DNA of 64,000 nt from Lachnospiraceae bacterium (GCA_910574285.1 CAJTAL010000006.1:62001-126000), one strand, 5' to 3'. Positions 17,408 through 26,937 are shown, numbered from the stretch's first letter. The notes: generated by a model from the letters alone, not told the origin. Translations and numbers: made by a program.

Positions 17408-19489
17408 ATGGATAGAAGAGAACAAGAGGTGCTTGACAGGCTCAGGGAGAAGACGGCGGATGTGGAAACGCCGGAAAAGCTCAGGCCGGAGAATATCTGT
17501 CAGATGTTAGAAGAGAAGGATCAGGGGCCGGAACGGGTTCAGGAGATCAGAAAACGCACGTGGAAAGCCTGTGCATTGGCAGCGGCCTGTGTTGTTGTCG
17601 TGTCACTGGCCGTATGGAAGATGCCGGGTGAGAACCGATATCTTCCGGACACGGAGGTCGGGAGTACGTCTTCCGGAAGGAATGCGGATCGGTCAGAAGG
17701 GAACACGGCGGACGGGAAGGCGTCGGAGGATACGGACGGCGGCAGCAGGGAAGAGATAGCCTGTGCCAAAGATTATTTTCAGGTATATGATTATGTCAAA
17801 GCATATCAGGAATCTATGAGGCAGGCATCCGATATCATGGAAAAGGAATCTTATGATGAGGATATATACGTAGGAGAGGCGAAGAACAGCGGTAATGCGG
17901 ACAGAAGCGTAGCGTCTGCGGAGGCGGCAGACGGCGCCGATATGATGGCGGACACAGGGGGAGCCGAATATATCGCGGAGCTGGGAGCTGCAGACAATGC
18001 GTCCGGTGAGTATTCGGAGACGAATGTCCGGCAGGAGGGTGTGGATGAAGCGGATATTGTAAAGACGGACGGACGGTATCTGTATGTGCTGGAAGATAAT
18101 AATAAAGAGATCGCCGTGATCGACACCAAAGGACAGAAGATGGAGAAAGCGGCTTCCATCAGCGTGGAAGACAGAGGAGATAACTGCAGTATCTACGAAT
18201 TCTATGTGATACCGGATCAGAAGAAGCTGGCATTGATATGCGGCAGCATGGAGTCTCAGTTCATGCTGGAGCGGTATCCGGGTTACATGGGTTCGGGGGC
18301 CCAGGAGACAACGACGGTGATCACTTATGATATTCAGGACCCGAGTCATCCGTCGGAAGAAGGAGATGTAAGCCAGAGCGGGAATTATAATTCGTCACGG
18401 ATGGCGGACGGTTACTTATATCTGTTCAGTGAGTGGGGGATTAGTATCATGGATCATATGGAACCCAGGGACTATATACCGATGGTCAATGGGGAAAGTA
18501 TGAAAGCAGAGAATATCTGCCTGCCCCCCGGCAGGGAAGCATACTGGTATGAGATCGTCACGGCGGTAGATCTTAAGAAACCAAAGGAAGTGAAGGATAG
18601 TATAGCGTTATTCTCCAAAGGCGGTCAGATCTATGTGAGCAATGAAAATATTTATTATTATGAAACGGAATGGGAATACAAAGACACCGTGAGTAACTGT
18701 GTTACCACAGTCCGGAAGGTCGCGTATAAGGACGGAGAGCTGAAAGCGAAGGTTCAGGGAGAATTCAAAGGTTATCTGAACGATTCATTTTCGATAGACG
18801 AATACAAAGGGAATCTCCGTGTGGTGACGACAGAGGGCGAGACAAATTCCGTGTACGTCCTGGATAAGAATCTGAAGAAGATCGGGTCTATCAAAGACCT
18901 GGCGGAAGACGAGAGAGTTTATTCCGCGAGATTTATGGGAGAAGTGGGATACTTTGTGACATTCCGCGAGACGGATCCTCTGTTCAGTGTAGATCTGTCT
19001 GATCCGAAGAATCCGAAGATCGTCGGTGAACTTAAGATACCAGGATTCTCAGATTATCTTCATTTCTATGGAGAAGACCGGCTGCTCGGAATTGGAATGA
19101 ACGTAGATGAGGGCACCCAGATCACAGACGGAGTGAAGCTCTCCATGTTCGATATCTCGGACAAGACGGACGTAAAGGAGACGGATACCTATGTACTGGA
19201 ACATGTATACAGCACGGATGTCTCATATGATTATAAGGCGGCGCTTATCGATCCTGGCCGGAATATCATAGGCTTTTCCGGATATAGCATGGGCGGAGAG
19301 AAGTATTTCCTGTTTGAATTCGATGAGGAAGAGGGATTCATCTGTAACATGGAAGAAGATATCAACGGAAACGGCATGAGCGGTACCAGGGGAGTCTATA
19401 TCAAAGATATCCTGTATGTGGTGCAGGGAAATGTCATCGAGGCATATGGATTGAAAGATTATAAGAAAGTGGATGATCTGATACTGTAA
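17408..19489 (+). CDS. Membrane-anchored beta-propeller protein, likely partner of the ECF sigma factor
   Basis: 693 aa. A cytoplasmic N-terminus of about 50 residues is followed by one membrane helix (ACALAAACVVVVSLAVW, about 55-72), then a Ser/Gly/Asp-rich linker with a run of acidic residues, then a large C-terminal domain (about 205-693) of the secreted beta-propeller family distantly related to WD40 (DEADIVKTDGRYLYVL is its typical opening). The layout is that of an anti-sigma factor: short inner domain to hold the sigma factor, large outside sensor. The stop is followed by a strong hairpin. The outside ligand is unknown. AAAGGAGG precedes the ATG. Confidence 0.87.
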   Translation: MDRREQEVLDRLREKTADVETPEKLRPENICQMLEEKDQGPERVQEIRKRTWKACALAAACVVVVSLAVWKMPGENRYLPDTEVGSTSSGRNADRSEGNTADGKASEDTDGGSREEIACAKDYFQVYDYVKAYQESMRQASDIMEKESYDEDIYVGEAKNSGNADRSVASAEAADGADMMADTGGAEYIAELGAADNASGEYSETNVRQEGVDEADIVKTDGRYLYVLEDNNKEIAVIDTKGQKMEKAASISVEDRGDNCSIYEFYVIPDQKKLALICGSMESQFMLERYPGYMGSGAQETTTVITYDIQDPSHPSEEGDVSQSGNYNSSRMADGYLYLFSEWGISIMDHMEPRDYIPMVNGESMKAENICLPPGREAYWYEIVTAVDLKKPKEVKDSIALFSKGGQIYVSNENIYYYETEWEYKDTVSNCVTTVRKVAYKDGELKAKVQGEFKGYLNDSFSIDEYKGNLRVVTTEGETNSVYVLDKNLKKIGSIKDLAEDERVYSARFMGEVGYFVTFRETDPLFSVDLSDPKNPKIVGELKIPGFSDYLHFYGEDRLLGIGMNVDEGTQITDGVKLSMFDISDKTDVKETDTYVLEHVYSTDVSYDYKAALIDPGRNIIGFSGYSMGGEKYFLFEFDEEEGFICNMEEDINGNGMSGTRGVYIKDILYVVQGNVIEAYGLKDYKKVDDLIL

Positions 19490-19530
19490 AATAATGCTAT
19501 CTGCCTGTACGATTATAATGTTATTTCAGA

Positions 19531-19564
19531 GGACGGCGGTCCGGGATATCCCGGACCGCCGTCC
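19531..19564 (+). terminator. Bidirectional terminator between propeller gene and bioY
   Basis: A perfect 34-nt palindrome: GGACGGCGGTCCGG (19531-19544) pairs with CCGGACCGCCGTCC (19551-19564), GATATC in the centre. It lies between two converging genes; only a short T-run follows. Confidence 0.8.
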
Positions 19565-19597
19565 TTTGGAAATGAGTGACTGACCGCGCAGTTAAAA

Positions 19598-20182
19598 TTA
19601 TCTGACCAGAGATATGCGGTCTCTTAAGACAGGTCCGAAGGTTACCGCGATGATGATCTTTGCCGTGTCTCCCGGCAGATAGGGAATCACGCCGATGGAA
19701 AGAGCGGCGGTAAAGGACAGATCCATCTGGAAAGCCAGCCATGCCGTACCGAAGATATAGGCGACGGCAGTTCCGAGGATCATTCCGGTGACGACCAGGA
19801 ACCGTCTGCCGGCAAAGCGTTCCGCGAAGAGTCCCGCCAGTATAACCATGAAGATAAATCCGACCAGATAGCCGCCCGTCGGTCCTGCAAGTTTGGCAAG
19901 TCCGCCGGTGAATCCTGAGAAAACCGGAAGTCCGGCGGTTCCGAGCAGAAGATAGATGAGAAAACTGATGACAGCGTCTTTCCATCCAAGGATATAGATG
20001 CTGACAAGCAGAACCAGATTCGTAAGGGAGATCGGAACCGGGCTTATCGGGATTGGAATGGAGAAAGGCGCGAGGATACAGGTTACGGCGGTCATCAGTG
20101 CGATTAAGACTAACCTTTGGGTTGATATTTTTTTGGCAGTGCCATTTGTATCGGCAGTGCCGAGGGGGGTGATACGTTTCAT
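19598..20182 (-). CDS. bioY: Biotin transporter BioY
   Basis: 194 aa S-component of an ECF-type (energy-coupling factor) transporter. Six hydrophobic segments, with the family motifs PISPVPISLTNL near residue 50 and GTAGLPVFSGFTGG near residue 83 and PTGGYLVGF. It binds biotin in the membrane and works alone or with the shared EcfAAT module (not in this window). The ATG at 20182 follows AAAGGAG by 12 nt; longer in-frame starts lack a ribosome site. A BirA box overlapping its promoter shows biotin-responsive control. No biotin synthesis genes are adjacent, so it likely serves scavenging. Confidence 0.95.
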   Translation of the reverse strand: MKRITPLGTADTNGTAKKISTQRLVLIALMTAVTCILAPFSIPIPISPVPISLTNLVLLVSIYILGWKDAVISFLIYLLLGTAGLPVFSGFTGGLAKLAGPTGGYLVGFIFMVILAGLFAERFAGRRFLVVTGMILGTAVAYIFGTAWLAFQMDLSFTAALSIGVIPYLPGDTAKIIIAVTFGPVLRDRISLVR

Positions 20183-20274
20183 GATATTGAAGCAACTCCT
20201 TTCGATGGCCTGTGCAATACTTCTTTTGAAAAATATTAGCGTATTTGCACGATTTTGGCAATAAAATTTATTAG

Positions 20275-20303
20275 AGTATAAAAGAAACGGCAACAATTGT
20301 CAA
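20275..20303 (-). promoter_or_regulatory. bioY promoter
   Basis: Minus strand TTGACA (20303-20298), 17-bp spacer, TATACT (20280-20275). The -35 box lies inside the BirA operator. Confidence 0.8.
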
Positions 20304-20327
20304 CATAAATTTTAAAAAGGTTAACAA
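20297..20327 (-). promoter_or_regulatory. BirA (biotin repressor) operator
   Basis: TTGTCAAC (20297-20304), 15-bp AT-rich spacer, GTTAACAA (20320-20327). This matches the Firmicutes BirA box (TTGTTAAC, ~15 bp, GTTAACAA) with one mismatch, and it covers the bioY -35 box. Confidence 0.85.
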
Positions 20328-20445
20328 TTTGTCCGGCAGGCAGTTTGCTAAATTGTATAAATTTAAAGAATAATATATAAAAATCTGACAATTTAAAATA
20401 AAAGAATGCATTTTAAAATTTTTGCAAATAAAATTAAAAATAGTA

Positions 20446-20474
20446 TTGACAAATGCAGATAACGATGATATCAT
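20446..20474 (+). promoter_or_regulatory. Strong promoter of an RNA without a long ORF
   Basis: Consensus TTGACA (20446-20451), 17-bp spacer, TATCAT (20469-20474). Confidence 0.7.
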
Positions 20475-20569
20475 ATAACCAATCCAAAAGAAATCCAAAA
20501 TGCATTTCTGACGAGAAAGGGAATCGAGAAGGATAGTTGGAAATAATTGATTAAAGGAGGCTTAATCCA

Positions 20570-20659
20570 TTGGACAACGTAAAAGAAACAATAATTCAAT
20601 ATGTTAGTGGTATGGCAGACAGAGGTTCCCGTAGAGTAAGCCTTGACCATAGAGGATAG
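20570..20659 (+). CDS. Possible 29-residue peptide with TTG start
   Basis: TTG start 10 nt after AGGAGG; the peptide begins (M)DNVKETIIQYVSGMADRG and ends in a basic stretch. Residue mix looks protein-like, but the ribosome site is in a hairpin loop and no homologue is recognised. It lies in the first fifth of the 20481-21022 transcript. Confidence 0.3.
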   Translation: MDNVKETIIQYVSGMADRGSRRVSLDHRG

Positions 20660-20977
20660 ATGGACCGGTAAGCGAATGAGAAAAAGAACCGGAGACGAAG
20701 GATACCGGATAAAAAATGATTTCTGCAGACATATTGAGAATAATACCACATTATAAATTCAGTCATATTAGAAAATGTGTGAAGAAACATTACCTAGTAT
20801 AACTGTTTATCATCGTAATAACGGTCTTGCGCAGATAGCGGATGGAGAGTAATCTAGAGGGGTATATCCAAAGTTAGGGGACGTGTATACGGTAGAATAA
20901 GGCAGAAGGGAACATAAAAATCAAAGAAGAATCCTCCGGTTATTATAATATAAAATAAAACTTCATAAGAATATAAG

Positions 20978-21022
20978 GCGGCAGGTCTGATGAAAAAATC
21001 AACAGATCTGACCGCTTTTTTT
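20978..21022 (+). terminator. Terminator of the 20481-21022 transcript
   Basis: GCGGCAGGTCTG (20979-20989 region) pairs with CAGATCTGACCGC (21003-21015, one bulge, one G-U), followed by TTTTTTT (21016-21022). Confidence 0.85.
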
Positions 21023-21132
21023 ATGAGATTAGAAAACTTCGTTCCCTATATCATAAAAACCCTCCAGGAGGAGTATGAGACAATTATACACACATATGTT
21101 TAAAAATGCATATCCTGATAATATATAAAGTT

Positions 21133-21154
21133 ACCTATTATAATAGGTTTTTTG
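21133..21154 (+). terminator. Small terminator-like palindrome
   Basis: ACCTATTATAATAGGT (21133-21148) then a T-run; 6-bp stem with TATA loop. Weak; could back up the stronger hairpin upstream. Confidence 0.35.
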
Positions 21155-21174
21155 ATATTTTTCAACGTATATTT

Positions 21175-21203
21175 TTGACATTGGACATGGCGTATGATAG
21201 AAT
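21175..21203 (+). promoter_or_regulatory. Promoter of the TPR/AAA+-like protein gene
   Basis: TTGACA (21175-21180), 17-bp spacer, TAGAAT (21198-21203). Confidence 0.75.
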
Positions 21204-21260
21204 GATATCTGTATAAATGTAGAATCATACAATTTTAACAAATTTTTTGAGGTGAGTAAT

Positions 21261-24200
21261 TTGGATAAGTATGAATATAGGGTGAAAACAGAGCAGATGC
21301 AGGAGTATCTGGAGAAGAAGCAGTATAAGAAGGCAATGGAAATTGCAGATACGATTGATTGGCGCAGGGTTAAGAATGTAGGTACGTTGAATACGGTAAG
21401 CGAGATCTATGAATATAACGGTGAATATCAGAAGAGCCGGGATATTCTGTTTGTTGCGTTTGATCGTTCTCCGGGGAGCAGAAAGATCGCGTACAGGCTG
21501 GGTCTTCTGGCATTGAGAATTAATGACATAGAAGAAGCGGCTGATTGTTATGAGGAATTTGTCAAGCTGGCGCCGAAGGATCCGAACCAGTATATATTGA
21601 AGTATAGAATCTTGAGGGCGCAGGGAGCTCCGCTGAGTGAGCAGATAGACGCTCTGGAGGATTTTAAGAAAGCGGAATATATTGAGAAATGGGCATATGA
21701 ATTAGCGAAGTTGTATCATGAGGCAGGGATGACGGCAGAATGCCTGGAAGAATGTGATGATCTGATCTTGTGGTTCAGCGAGGGCAAATATGTCTACCAG
21801 GCTATGGAGCTCAAGATGCAGTATAAGCCGCTGACTCCGCTTCAGCAGCAGAAATACGACGCCCGGCCGGGTTCGAATAAGAAATCAAAGAATGTGAAAC
21901 GGGATACGTCTGCGAGGACGCCGATACCTTTGGATGAAGTCCTCCAGGAGGAAGAACAGCCGAGGAAAGAAGAGGCTGTAAATCAGGCTGAGGAAGAACC
22001 AAAGGAAGAGACATATGAAGAAGCAAAGGAGAGAGCAGACAGCAGGACGGAAGTGCTGGAAGAGACGGTAGAGGCTGAGGAACCGGAGTCTGAACAGACG
22101 TCCTCTATCACAAGAGTTGTGAAGGGAACGACATTGCAGGAAGCGATTGTCAGCGGTATGGCCCTTGCCAATGGAATACGCAGTGTAGAGAAGACGGTAG
22201 CGAAGGTCAAAGAAGGAATACGTCAGGTTACCGGACAGATACATATGGATAGCCTGTTTGAAAAGGCGGAGGAAGAGAAGAAGCCGGAAGAAGAGAAGAA
22301 ACCGGAAGAAGAGGCGGCAACGGAAGAACTGACGATAGAAGAAGACGAGATTTTCAAGGCGATAGAGAATACGCCTGTTGAGAAGCCTCGGACACAGGCT
22401 GCGCCGGTTGCGATGGACCGGAAGACAAGCGCGCTGCGGGCTACCGGTCAGATGCGTATAGAAGAGATCCTTCAGGAATGGGAAGCAAAACAAAGGGCGA
22501 ATGCCGAAGCGATAGAGAGACAGAAAGAAGAGGATGACGAGAGGCTGCGCAGAGAGCGTGATGAGATAGAACTTCGCAAGGAACTGGAGCGGCGGGAGGC
22601 AGAGCGTAAGGCTGCGGAAGAAGAGCAGGCGCGTAAGGAGCAGGAAGCTGAAGTTGCAAAAAGAATGGAAGAGAAAGAAGCGCTGCGAAGGGCAGCAGAG
22701 CGCAAAGCAGCGGAAGAAGAGGCAGAGCGCAAAGCGGCGGAGGAAGAAGCGGCACGCAAGGCAGCGGAAGAGGAAGCATTGCGCAAAGCGGCGGAGGAAG
22801 AAGCGGCACGCAAGGCAGCGGAAGAGGAAGCATTACGCAAAGCGGCGGAGGAAGAAGCGGTACGAAAGGCAGCAGAAGAGGAAGAGGCGCGCAAGGCAGC
22901 AGCGGAAGAGGCTGCACGCAAAGCAGCGGAAGAGGCGCGTAAGGTAGCAGAAGAGACAGCGCGCAAAGCGGCAGCGGAAGAAGCAGTGCGCAAGGCAGCG
23001 GAAGAGACAGCGCGCAAAGCGGCAGCGGAAGAAGCAGTGCGCAAGGCAGCGGAAGAAGCTGCACGCAAGGCGGCAGAAGCAGAGCGTAAGGCGGCCGAAG
23101 AAGAAGCGGTGCGAAGGGCAGCGGAAGAGGAAGCAAAACGAAGAGAAGCGGCCGAGGAAGAAGCGCGTAAGAAAGCTGAAGAAGCGGCTAAGATATCGGC
23201 AGTGAAGAAGAAAGTTAAGCAGACGACGCGGGAGAATATCGCGGTAGAGCCGGAAGAAGCAAGTCAGAATATCGATGCAGCGGGCGAGACCAAGAAAATT
23301 CCGTCAGACATTGTACGTTTTGCGGAGGAGTCCGGGGTCAGTTTGGCGAAAGAGAAGCTTAAGGCAGGTTCTGAAAAGCAAAACGCTTTAGAAGATCTTG
23401 AAGATTATGTGAGAAAAGGATCTGATATAGACTTTGCGGAAGAGGGCTTCGAGGAGGAAGACTTCGGAGAAGAAGAGGACTTCGAAGAGAACAGTTTTGC
23501 GGAAGAGGGCTTCGAGGAGGAAGACTTCGAAGAGGAAGAAGACTTTGCAGAGGAGGACTTCGAAGAAGAAGAGGACTTTGAAGAGGAAGAAGACTTCGAA
23601 GAGGAAGAGGACTTTGAAGAGGAGGAAGACTTCGAGGAAGACTTCGAAGAAGAAGAGGATTTTGAAGAGGAAGAAGACTTCGAAGAGGAAGAAGAAGAGG
23701 ATTTCGAAGAGGAAGAAGACTTCGAAGAAGAGGAAGACTTCGAAGAGGAAGAGGACTTTGAAGAAGAGGAAGATTTTGAAGAGGAAGACTATATAGAAGA
23801 AGAGGACGAATTAGGGGATGATATAGAAGAGGACGATTTTGAGGAAGACGATATAGAAGAGGACTTTGAGGAAGAGGATTTTGAAGAAGAGGAAGAAGAA
23901 TTCGATGAAGAGGAATTAGATGAAGATGATCTGGCAGAAGATGAGTTGGAGATAGAGGAACCGTCAGAAGCAGAGATTCAGGCCAGGATTAAGAAGTCAA
24001 AGGGCAAAGGAGTACCTTTCGATACAGGATTTGTCGTTACCGGAAGATATGACCTCAGCGCCACCAGTGAGATCGGATTAAAAGCAGGACTTACGGAAGA
24101 ACAGAAGAAATTATTCTCCTATTTTGTACCGGTCAGAGGAATGAGCGAGCAGATCGTAGAAGTACTGGATAATGACCGCAGGGCAAGACGTGAGGGAACT

Positions 24201-24845
24201 TCTAAGATCGGGAATCTTCTTGTAGTAGGACGTAAAGGGTCAGGAAAGACAGTACTGGCGGTGGATATTGTAAAAGCAATCCAAAAGCAGAGGAACCTGA
24301 AGCAGGGCAAGGTAGCTATTGTTACCGGAGAGTCTTTGAACAAGAAGGAATTGACTAATATCATCCAGAAACTCCGGGGCGGAGCAATCATCATCGAGAA
24401 AGCAGGAAAGCTGAATTCACGGACGGTGAAAGAGCTGAATCATCTGATGGAGAAGAAGACAGGAGAGCTGCTCTTTGTGCTTGAGGATCAAAGAAAGCCT
24501 CTGGAGCGCATACTTACAGCGAATCCTGATTTCAAGAAAAAGTTTACATCGAGATTGGAATTGCCGATCTTCATTAATGACGAACTGGTAACTTTCGGTC
24601 AGACCTATGCGAAAGAAAATGGTTATAAGCTGGATGAGATGGGGATACTTGCTCTGTACAGCAGAATCGACGTGATGCAGAGAGAAGACCATGCCGTATC
24701 CGTGGCTGAGGTTAAGGATATCATGGATGAGGCCATCGAGCATTCGCAGAAAGCAAATGTAAAGCATCTGGCGCGGAGAGTATTTGGCAGAGGTACGGAC
24801 GAATCAGACCGGATTATCCTGAAGGAAGAGGATTTTAAGATTTAG
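21261..24845 (+). CDS. TPR / coiled-coil / polyacidic protein with degenerate CbxX-EccA-type AAA+ domain
   Basis: 1194 aa, cytoplasmic. Order: TPR-like helical repeats (about 1-190); charged linker; Ala/Glu/Arg/Lys coiled coil built of (R/L)KAAEEEA-type repeats (about 445-643); a polyacidic belt of EEEDF-type repeats (about 723-880); AAA+-like domain (about 930-1194). Walker A is intact (GRKGSGKT, 990-997). The Walker B position reads IIIEKAGKL (Glu1046-Lys1047) where CbxX/SpoVK/EccA proteins have [16 protein letters not shown] (1088-1095) matches their arginine-finger block. TTG at 21261 is chosen because GAGGTGA (21249-21255) sits 5 nt upstream; the in-frame GTG at 21252 lies inside that site. 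Role unknown; TPR plus CbxX-type AAA+ recalls EccA of type VII secretion. Confidence 0.8.
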   Translation: MDKYEYRVKTEQMQEYLEKKQYKKAMEIADTIDWRRVKNVGTLNTVSEIYEYNGEYQKSRDILFVAFDRSPGSRKIAYRLGLLALRINDIEEAADCYEEFVKLAPKDPNQYILKYRILRAQGAPLSEQIDALEDFKKAEYIEKWAYELAKLYHEAGMTAECLEECDDLILWFSEGKYVYQAMELKMQYKPLTPLQQQKYDARPGSNKKSKNVKRDTSARTPIPLDEVLQEEEQPRKEEAVNQAEEEPKEETYEEAKERADSRTEVLEETVEAEEPESEQTSSITRVVKGTTLQEAIVSGMALANGIRSVEKTVAKVKEGIRQVTGQIHMDSLFEKAEEEKKPEEEKKPEEEAATEELTIEEDEIFKAIENTPVEKPRTQAAPVAMDRKTSALRATGQMRIEEILQEWEAKQRANAEAIERQKEEDDERLRRERDEIELRKELERREAERKAAEEEQARKEQEAEVAKRMEEKEALRRAAERKAAEEEAERKAAEEEAARKAAEEEALRKAAEEEAARKAAEEEALRKAAEEEAVRKAAEEEEARKAAAEEAARKAAEEARKVAEETARKAAAEEAVRKAAEETARKAAAEEAVRKAAEEAARKAAEAERKAAEEEAVRRAAEEEAKRREAAEEEARKKAEEAAKISAVKKKVKQTTRENIAVEPEEASQNIDAAGETKKIPSDIVRFAEESGVSLAKEKLKAGSEKQNALEDLEDYVRKGSDIDFAEEGFEEEDFGEEEDFEENSFAEEGFEEEDFEEEEDFAEEDFEEEEDFEEEEDFEEEEDFEEEEDFEEDFEEEEDFEEEEDFEEEEEEDFEEEEDFEEEEDFEEEEDFEEEEDFEEEDYIEEEDELGDDIEEDDFEEDDIEEDFEEEDFEEEEEEFDEEELDEDDLAEDELEIEEPSEAEIQARIKKSKGKGVPFDTGFVVTGRYDLSATSEIGLKAGLTEEQKKLFSYFVPVRGMSEQIVEVLDNDRRARREGTSKIGNLLVVGRKGSGKTVLAVDIVKAIQKQRNLKQGKVAIVTGESLNKKELTNIIQKLRGGAIIIEKAGKLNSRTVKELNHLMEKKTGELLFVLEDQRKPLERILTANPDFKKKFTSRLELPIFINDELVTFGQTYAKENGYKLDEMGILALYSRIDVMQREDHAVSVAEVKDIMDEAIEHSQKANVKHLARRVFGRGTDESDRIILKEEDFKI

Positions 24846-24912
24846 GGCGGACTATTTAGGGCAGACCAGATACTCACCTGATAAAAAATTGTAAAAAATG
24901 TGAATTTAGAGG

Positions 24913-24950
24913 GAGTTTTGCAGATAAGATTGTGCAAAACTCTTTCTTTT
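24913..24950 (+). terminator. Terminator after the TPR/AAA+-like protein
   Basis: GAGTTTTGCA (24913-24922), 10-nt loop, TGCAAAACTC (24933-24942), then TTTCTTTTT. Confidence 0.9.
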
Positions 24951-24965
24951 TGTGCCAGTCTAAAG

Positions 24966-24971
24966 TATAAT
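24966..24971 (+). promoter_or_regulatory. -10 box of glgB
   Basis: Perfect TATAAT 37 bp before the glgB start in AT-rich DNA; the -35 (TTTCTT region) is poor and overlaps the preceding terminator tail. Confidence 0.45.
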
Positions 24972-25007
24972 ATATATATATCGTAACAGAATGTGAGGTA
25001 TGAGGAT

Positions 25008-26918
25008 ATGGCAGAAAAAAGAAAGAAACCATATGAAATCGGAGAACTGGATCATTATCTTCTGGGGCAGGGAACTCATTATGAGATATACAAGAAGATG
25101 GGTGCTCATAAGGTGAAGAAGGGCAAGAAAGAAGGCGTATATTTTGCGGTATGGGCGCCTCATGCACGTTCGGTATCTGTAGTAGGAGATTTTAATGAAT
25201 GGGATATGGAAGCGAATCCGATGGAGAGAGGAGAACCGCTTGGCATATATACTTGTTTTATTCCGGATATCGAAGAATATGCGCTGTATAAGTATTGTGT
25301 AGAGACTTATACAGGCGAGTATGTGTTTAAGGCAGACCCGTACGGAACTTATGCGGAGCTGAGACCGGGTACGGCCTCCAGGGTGGCAGACCTTACGAAG
25401 ATCGAATGGACGGATAATGTCTGGATGGAGAACCGGAAGAAGTGGAATCATACAGAGGAGCCGATGTCTATCTATGAGGCGCATATCGGATCGTGGAAAC
25501 GTCATCCGGGCAGGGAGGACGAAGGTTTCTATAATTACCGGGAATTTGGGAAAGAGATTGCAAAATATCTGAAGGATATGGGATATACCCATGTGGAGTT
25601 GATCGGAATCGCGGAGCATCCGTTTGACGGCTCCTGGGGATATCAGGTAATCGGACATTTTGCACCGACTTCAAGATACGGAACGCCGGAAGATTTTGCG
25701 TGGATGATCAATTATCTTCACAAGAATAAGATCGGAGTAATCCTGGACTGGGTACCGGCGCATTTCCCAAGAGATATACATGGTCTGGCTGATTTTGACG
25801 GAACACCGACGTATGAGTATGCGGATCCCAAGAAGGGAGAGCATCCGGACTGGGGTACGAAGATATTCGACTATGGCAAGAATGAGGTGCGCAACTTCCT
25901 GATCTCGAACGCGCTGTATTGGATCGAGCAGTTCCATGTAGACGGACTCAGGGTGGATGCCGTGGCGTCCATGCTGTATCTTGATTACGGCAAGCAGGAC
26001 GGGCAGTGGATTGCGAATAAATATGGCGGTAACAAGAATCTGGAAGCCATTGAGTTCTTCAAGCATCTGAATTCGGTTGTGCTCGGAAGGAATCCGGGAG
26101 CGCTTATGATCGCAGAGGAATCGACGGCTTGGCCGATGGTTACCGGAAATGTGGAAGACGACGGACTGGGATTCAGCCTGAAGTGGAATATGGGATGGAT
26201 GCATGATTTTACGGAGTATATGAAGCTGGATCCATATTTCAGGAAAGATCATCACAATCAGATGACTTTTGCCATGAGTTATGCGTACAGCGAGAAGTAT
26301 ATCCTGGTACTGTCTCATGACGAGGTGGTTCATCTGAAGTGTTCCATGCTGAATAAGATGCCGGGGCTGGGATTCGATAAGTATGCGAATCTGAAAGTCG
26401 GATATGCATTCATGATAGGACATGCAGGCAAGAAGCTGTTGTTCATGGGTCAGGAATTTGCCCAGCTTCGAGAGTGGAGTGAGGAAAGAGAACTGGATTG
26501 GTTCCTTCTGGCGGAAGAAGAACATCAGCAGCTTCAGAGCTGGACGCGGGATCTGCTGCATCTGTACAGGCGCAACAAAGCGCTGTATGAACTGGACGGC
26601 AGTTGGGAAGGATTCGAATGGATCAATGCGGATGACGCCAGCAGAAGTATATTTAGTTTTGTGAGACATTCAAAGGGAAATAAGAAGAACCTTCTGTTCG
26701 TGTGCAACTTTACGCCGATGCCGAGAGAGGATTACAGAGTCGGCGTGCCGAGAAGGAAACAGTATAAACTGATTATGAACAGCGATGATGTAAAGTACGG
26801 CGGAAAAGGCGAGGAACGCCCGGTTGTATACAAAGCCGTGAAGCAGGAATGTGACGGAAGACCGTTCTCGTTCGCGTATAAGCTGCCTCCTTACGGAGTT
26901 GCGATTTTCGAATTTTAA
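25008..26918 (+). CDS. glgB: 1,4-alpha-glucan branching enzyme
   Basis: 636 aa GH13 enzyme that makes alpha-1,6 branches in glycogen. N-terminal CBM48 (VYFAVWAPHARSVSVVGDFNEW, near residue 45, split over the family pattern), then the (beta/alpha)8 barrel with DWVPAHFPRD, nucleophile Asp317 in GLRVDAVASM, acid Glu370 in MIAEEST and LSHDEVVH; C-terminal beta domain from about 535. ATG 25008 has GAGGT 8 nt upstream; the in-frame GTG at 24993 lacks one. It stands alone, not in a glg operon, so glycogen synthesis genes lie elsewhere. Confidence 0.95.
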   Translation: MAEKRKKPYEIGELDHYLLGQGTHYEIYKKMGAHKVKKGKKEGVYFAVWAPHARSVSVVGDFNEWDMEANPMERGEPLGIYTCFIPDIEEYALYKYCVETYTGEYVFKADPYGTYAELRPGTASRVADLTKIEWTDNVWMENRKKWNHTEEPMSIYEAHIGSWKRHPGREDEGFYNYREFGKEIAKYLKDMGYTHVELIGIAEHPFDGSWGYQVIGHFAPTSRYGTPEDFAWMINYLHKNKIGVILDWVPAHFPRDIHGLADFDGTPTYEYADPKKGEHPDWGTKIFDYGKNEVRNFLISNALYWIEQFHVDGLRVDAVASMLYLDYGKQDGQWIANKYGGNKNLEAIEFFKHLNSVVLGRNPGALMIAEESTAWPMVTGNVEDDGLGFSLKWNMGWMHDFTEYMKLDPYFRKDHHNQMTFAMSYAYSEKYILVLSHDEVVHLKCSMLNKMPGLGFDKYANLKVGYAFMIGHAGKKLLFMGQEFAQLREWSEERELDWFLLAEEEHQQLQSWTRDLLHLYRRNKALYELDGSWEGFEWINADDASRSIFSFVRHSKGNKKNLLFVCNFTPMPREDYRVGVPRRKQYKLIMNSDDVKYGGKGEERPVVYKAVKQECDGRPFSFAYKLPPYGVAIFEF

Positions 26919-26937
26919 GTGATTGAGTGAGATGAAA

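Larger units (their letters stand above)
20481..21022 (+). ncRNA. Candidate ~540-nt transcript (non-coding or short-peptide RNA)
   Basis: The stretch between bioY and the 1194-aa protein gene holds a consensus promoter and, 540 nt later, a strong terminator, with no ORF over ~40 codons on the plus strand. Seen inside: a hairpin GATTAA/TTAATC (20549-20567) with AGGAGG in its loop, three ACCGG repeats (20664, 20688, 20704), and purine-rich linkers. I do not recognise it as RNase P, tmRNA, 6S, SRP or a known riboswitch. It could be a large structured RNA, or an mRNA for short peptides (next entry). The minus-strand ORFs in this stretch look like chance. Confidence 0.4.

Noticed and set aside
20471-20790. 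Minus-strand ORFs of 92 and 64 codons inside the 20481-21022 transcript
   Set aside because: They run antisense to a strong promoter and have no ribosome sites; composition looks random.
22441-23136. Long minus-strand Leu/Pro/Ala-rich ORFs opposite the coiled-coil and acidic repeats
   Set aside because: They are shadows of the GC-biased repeat codons of the 1194-aa protein; no ribosome site and no protein-like features.
23434-23796. Plus-strand Lys/Arg-rich ORF in another frame of the acidic belt
   Set aside because: Out-of-frame reading of GAA/GAG repeats; lacks a ribosome site.
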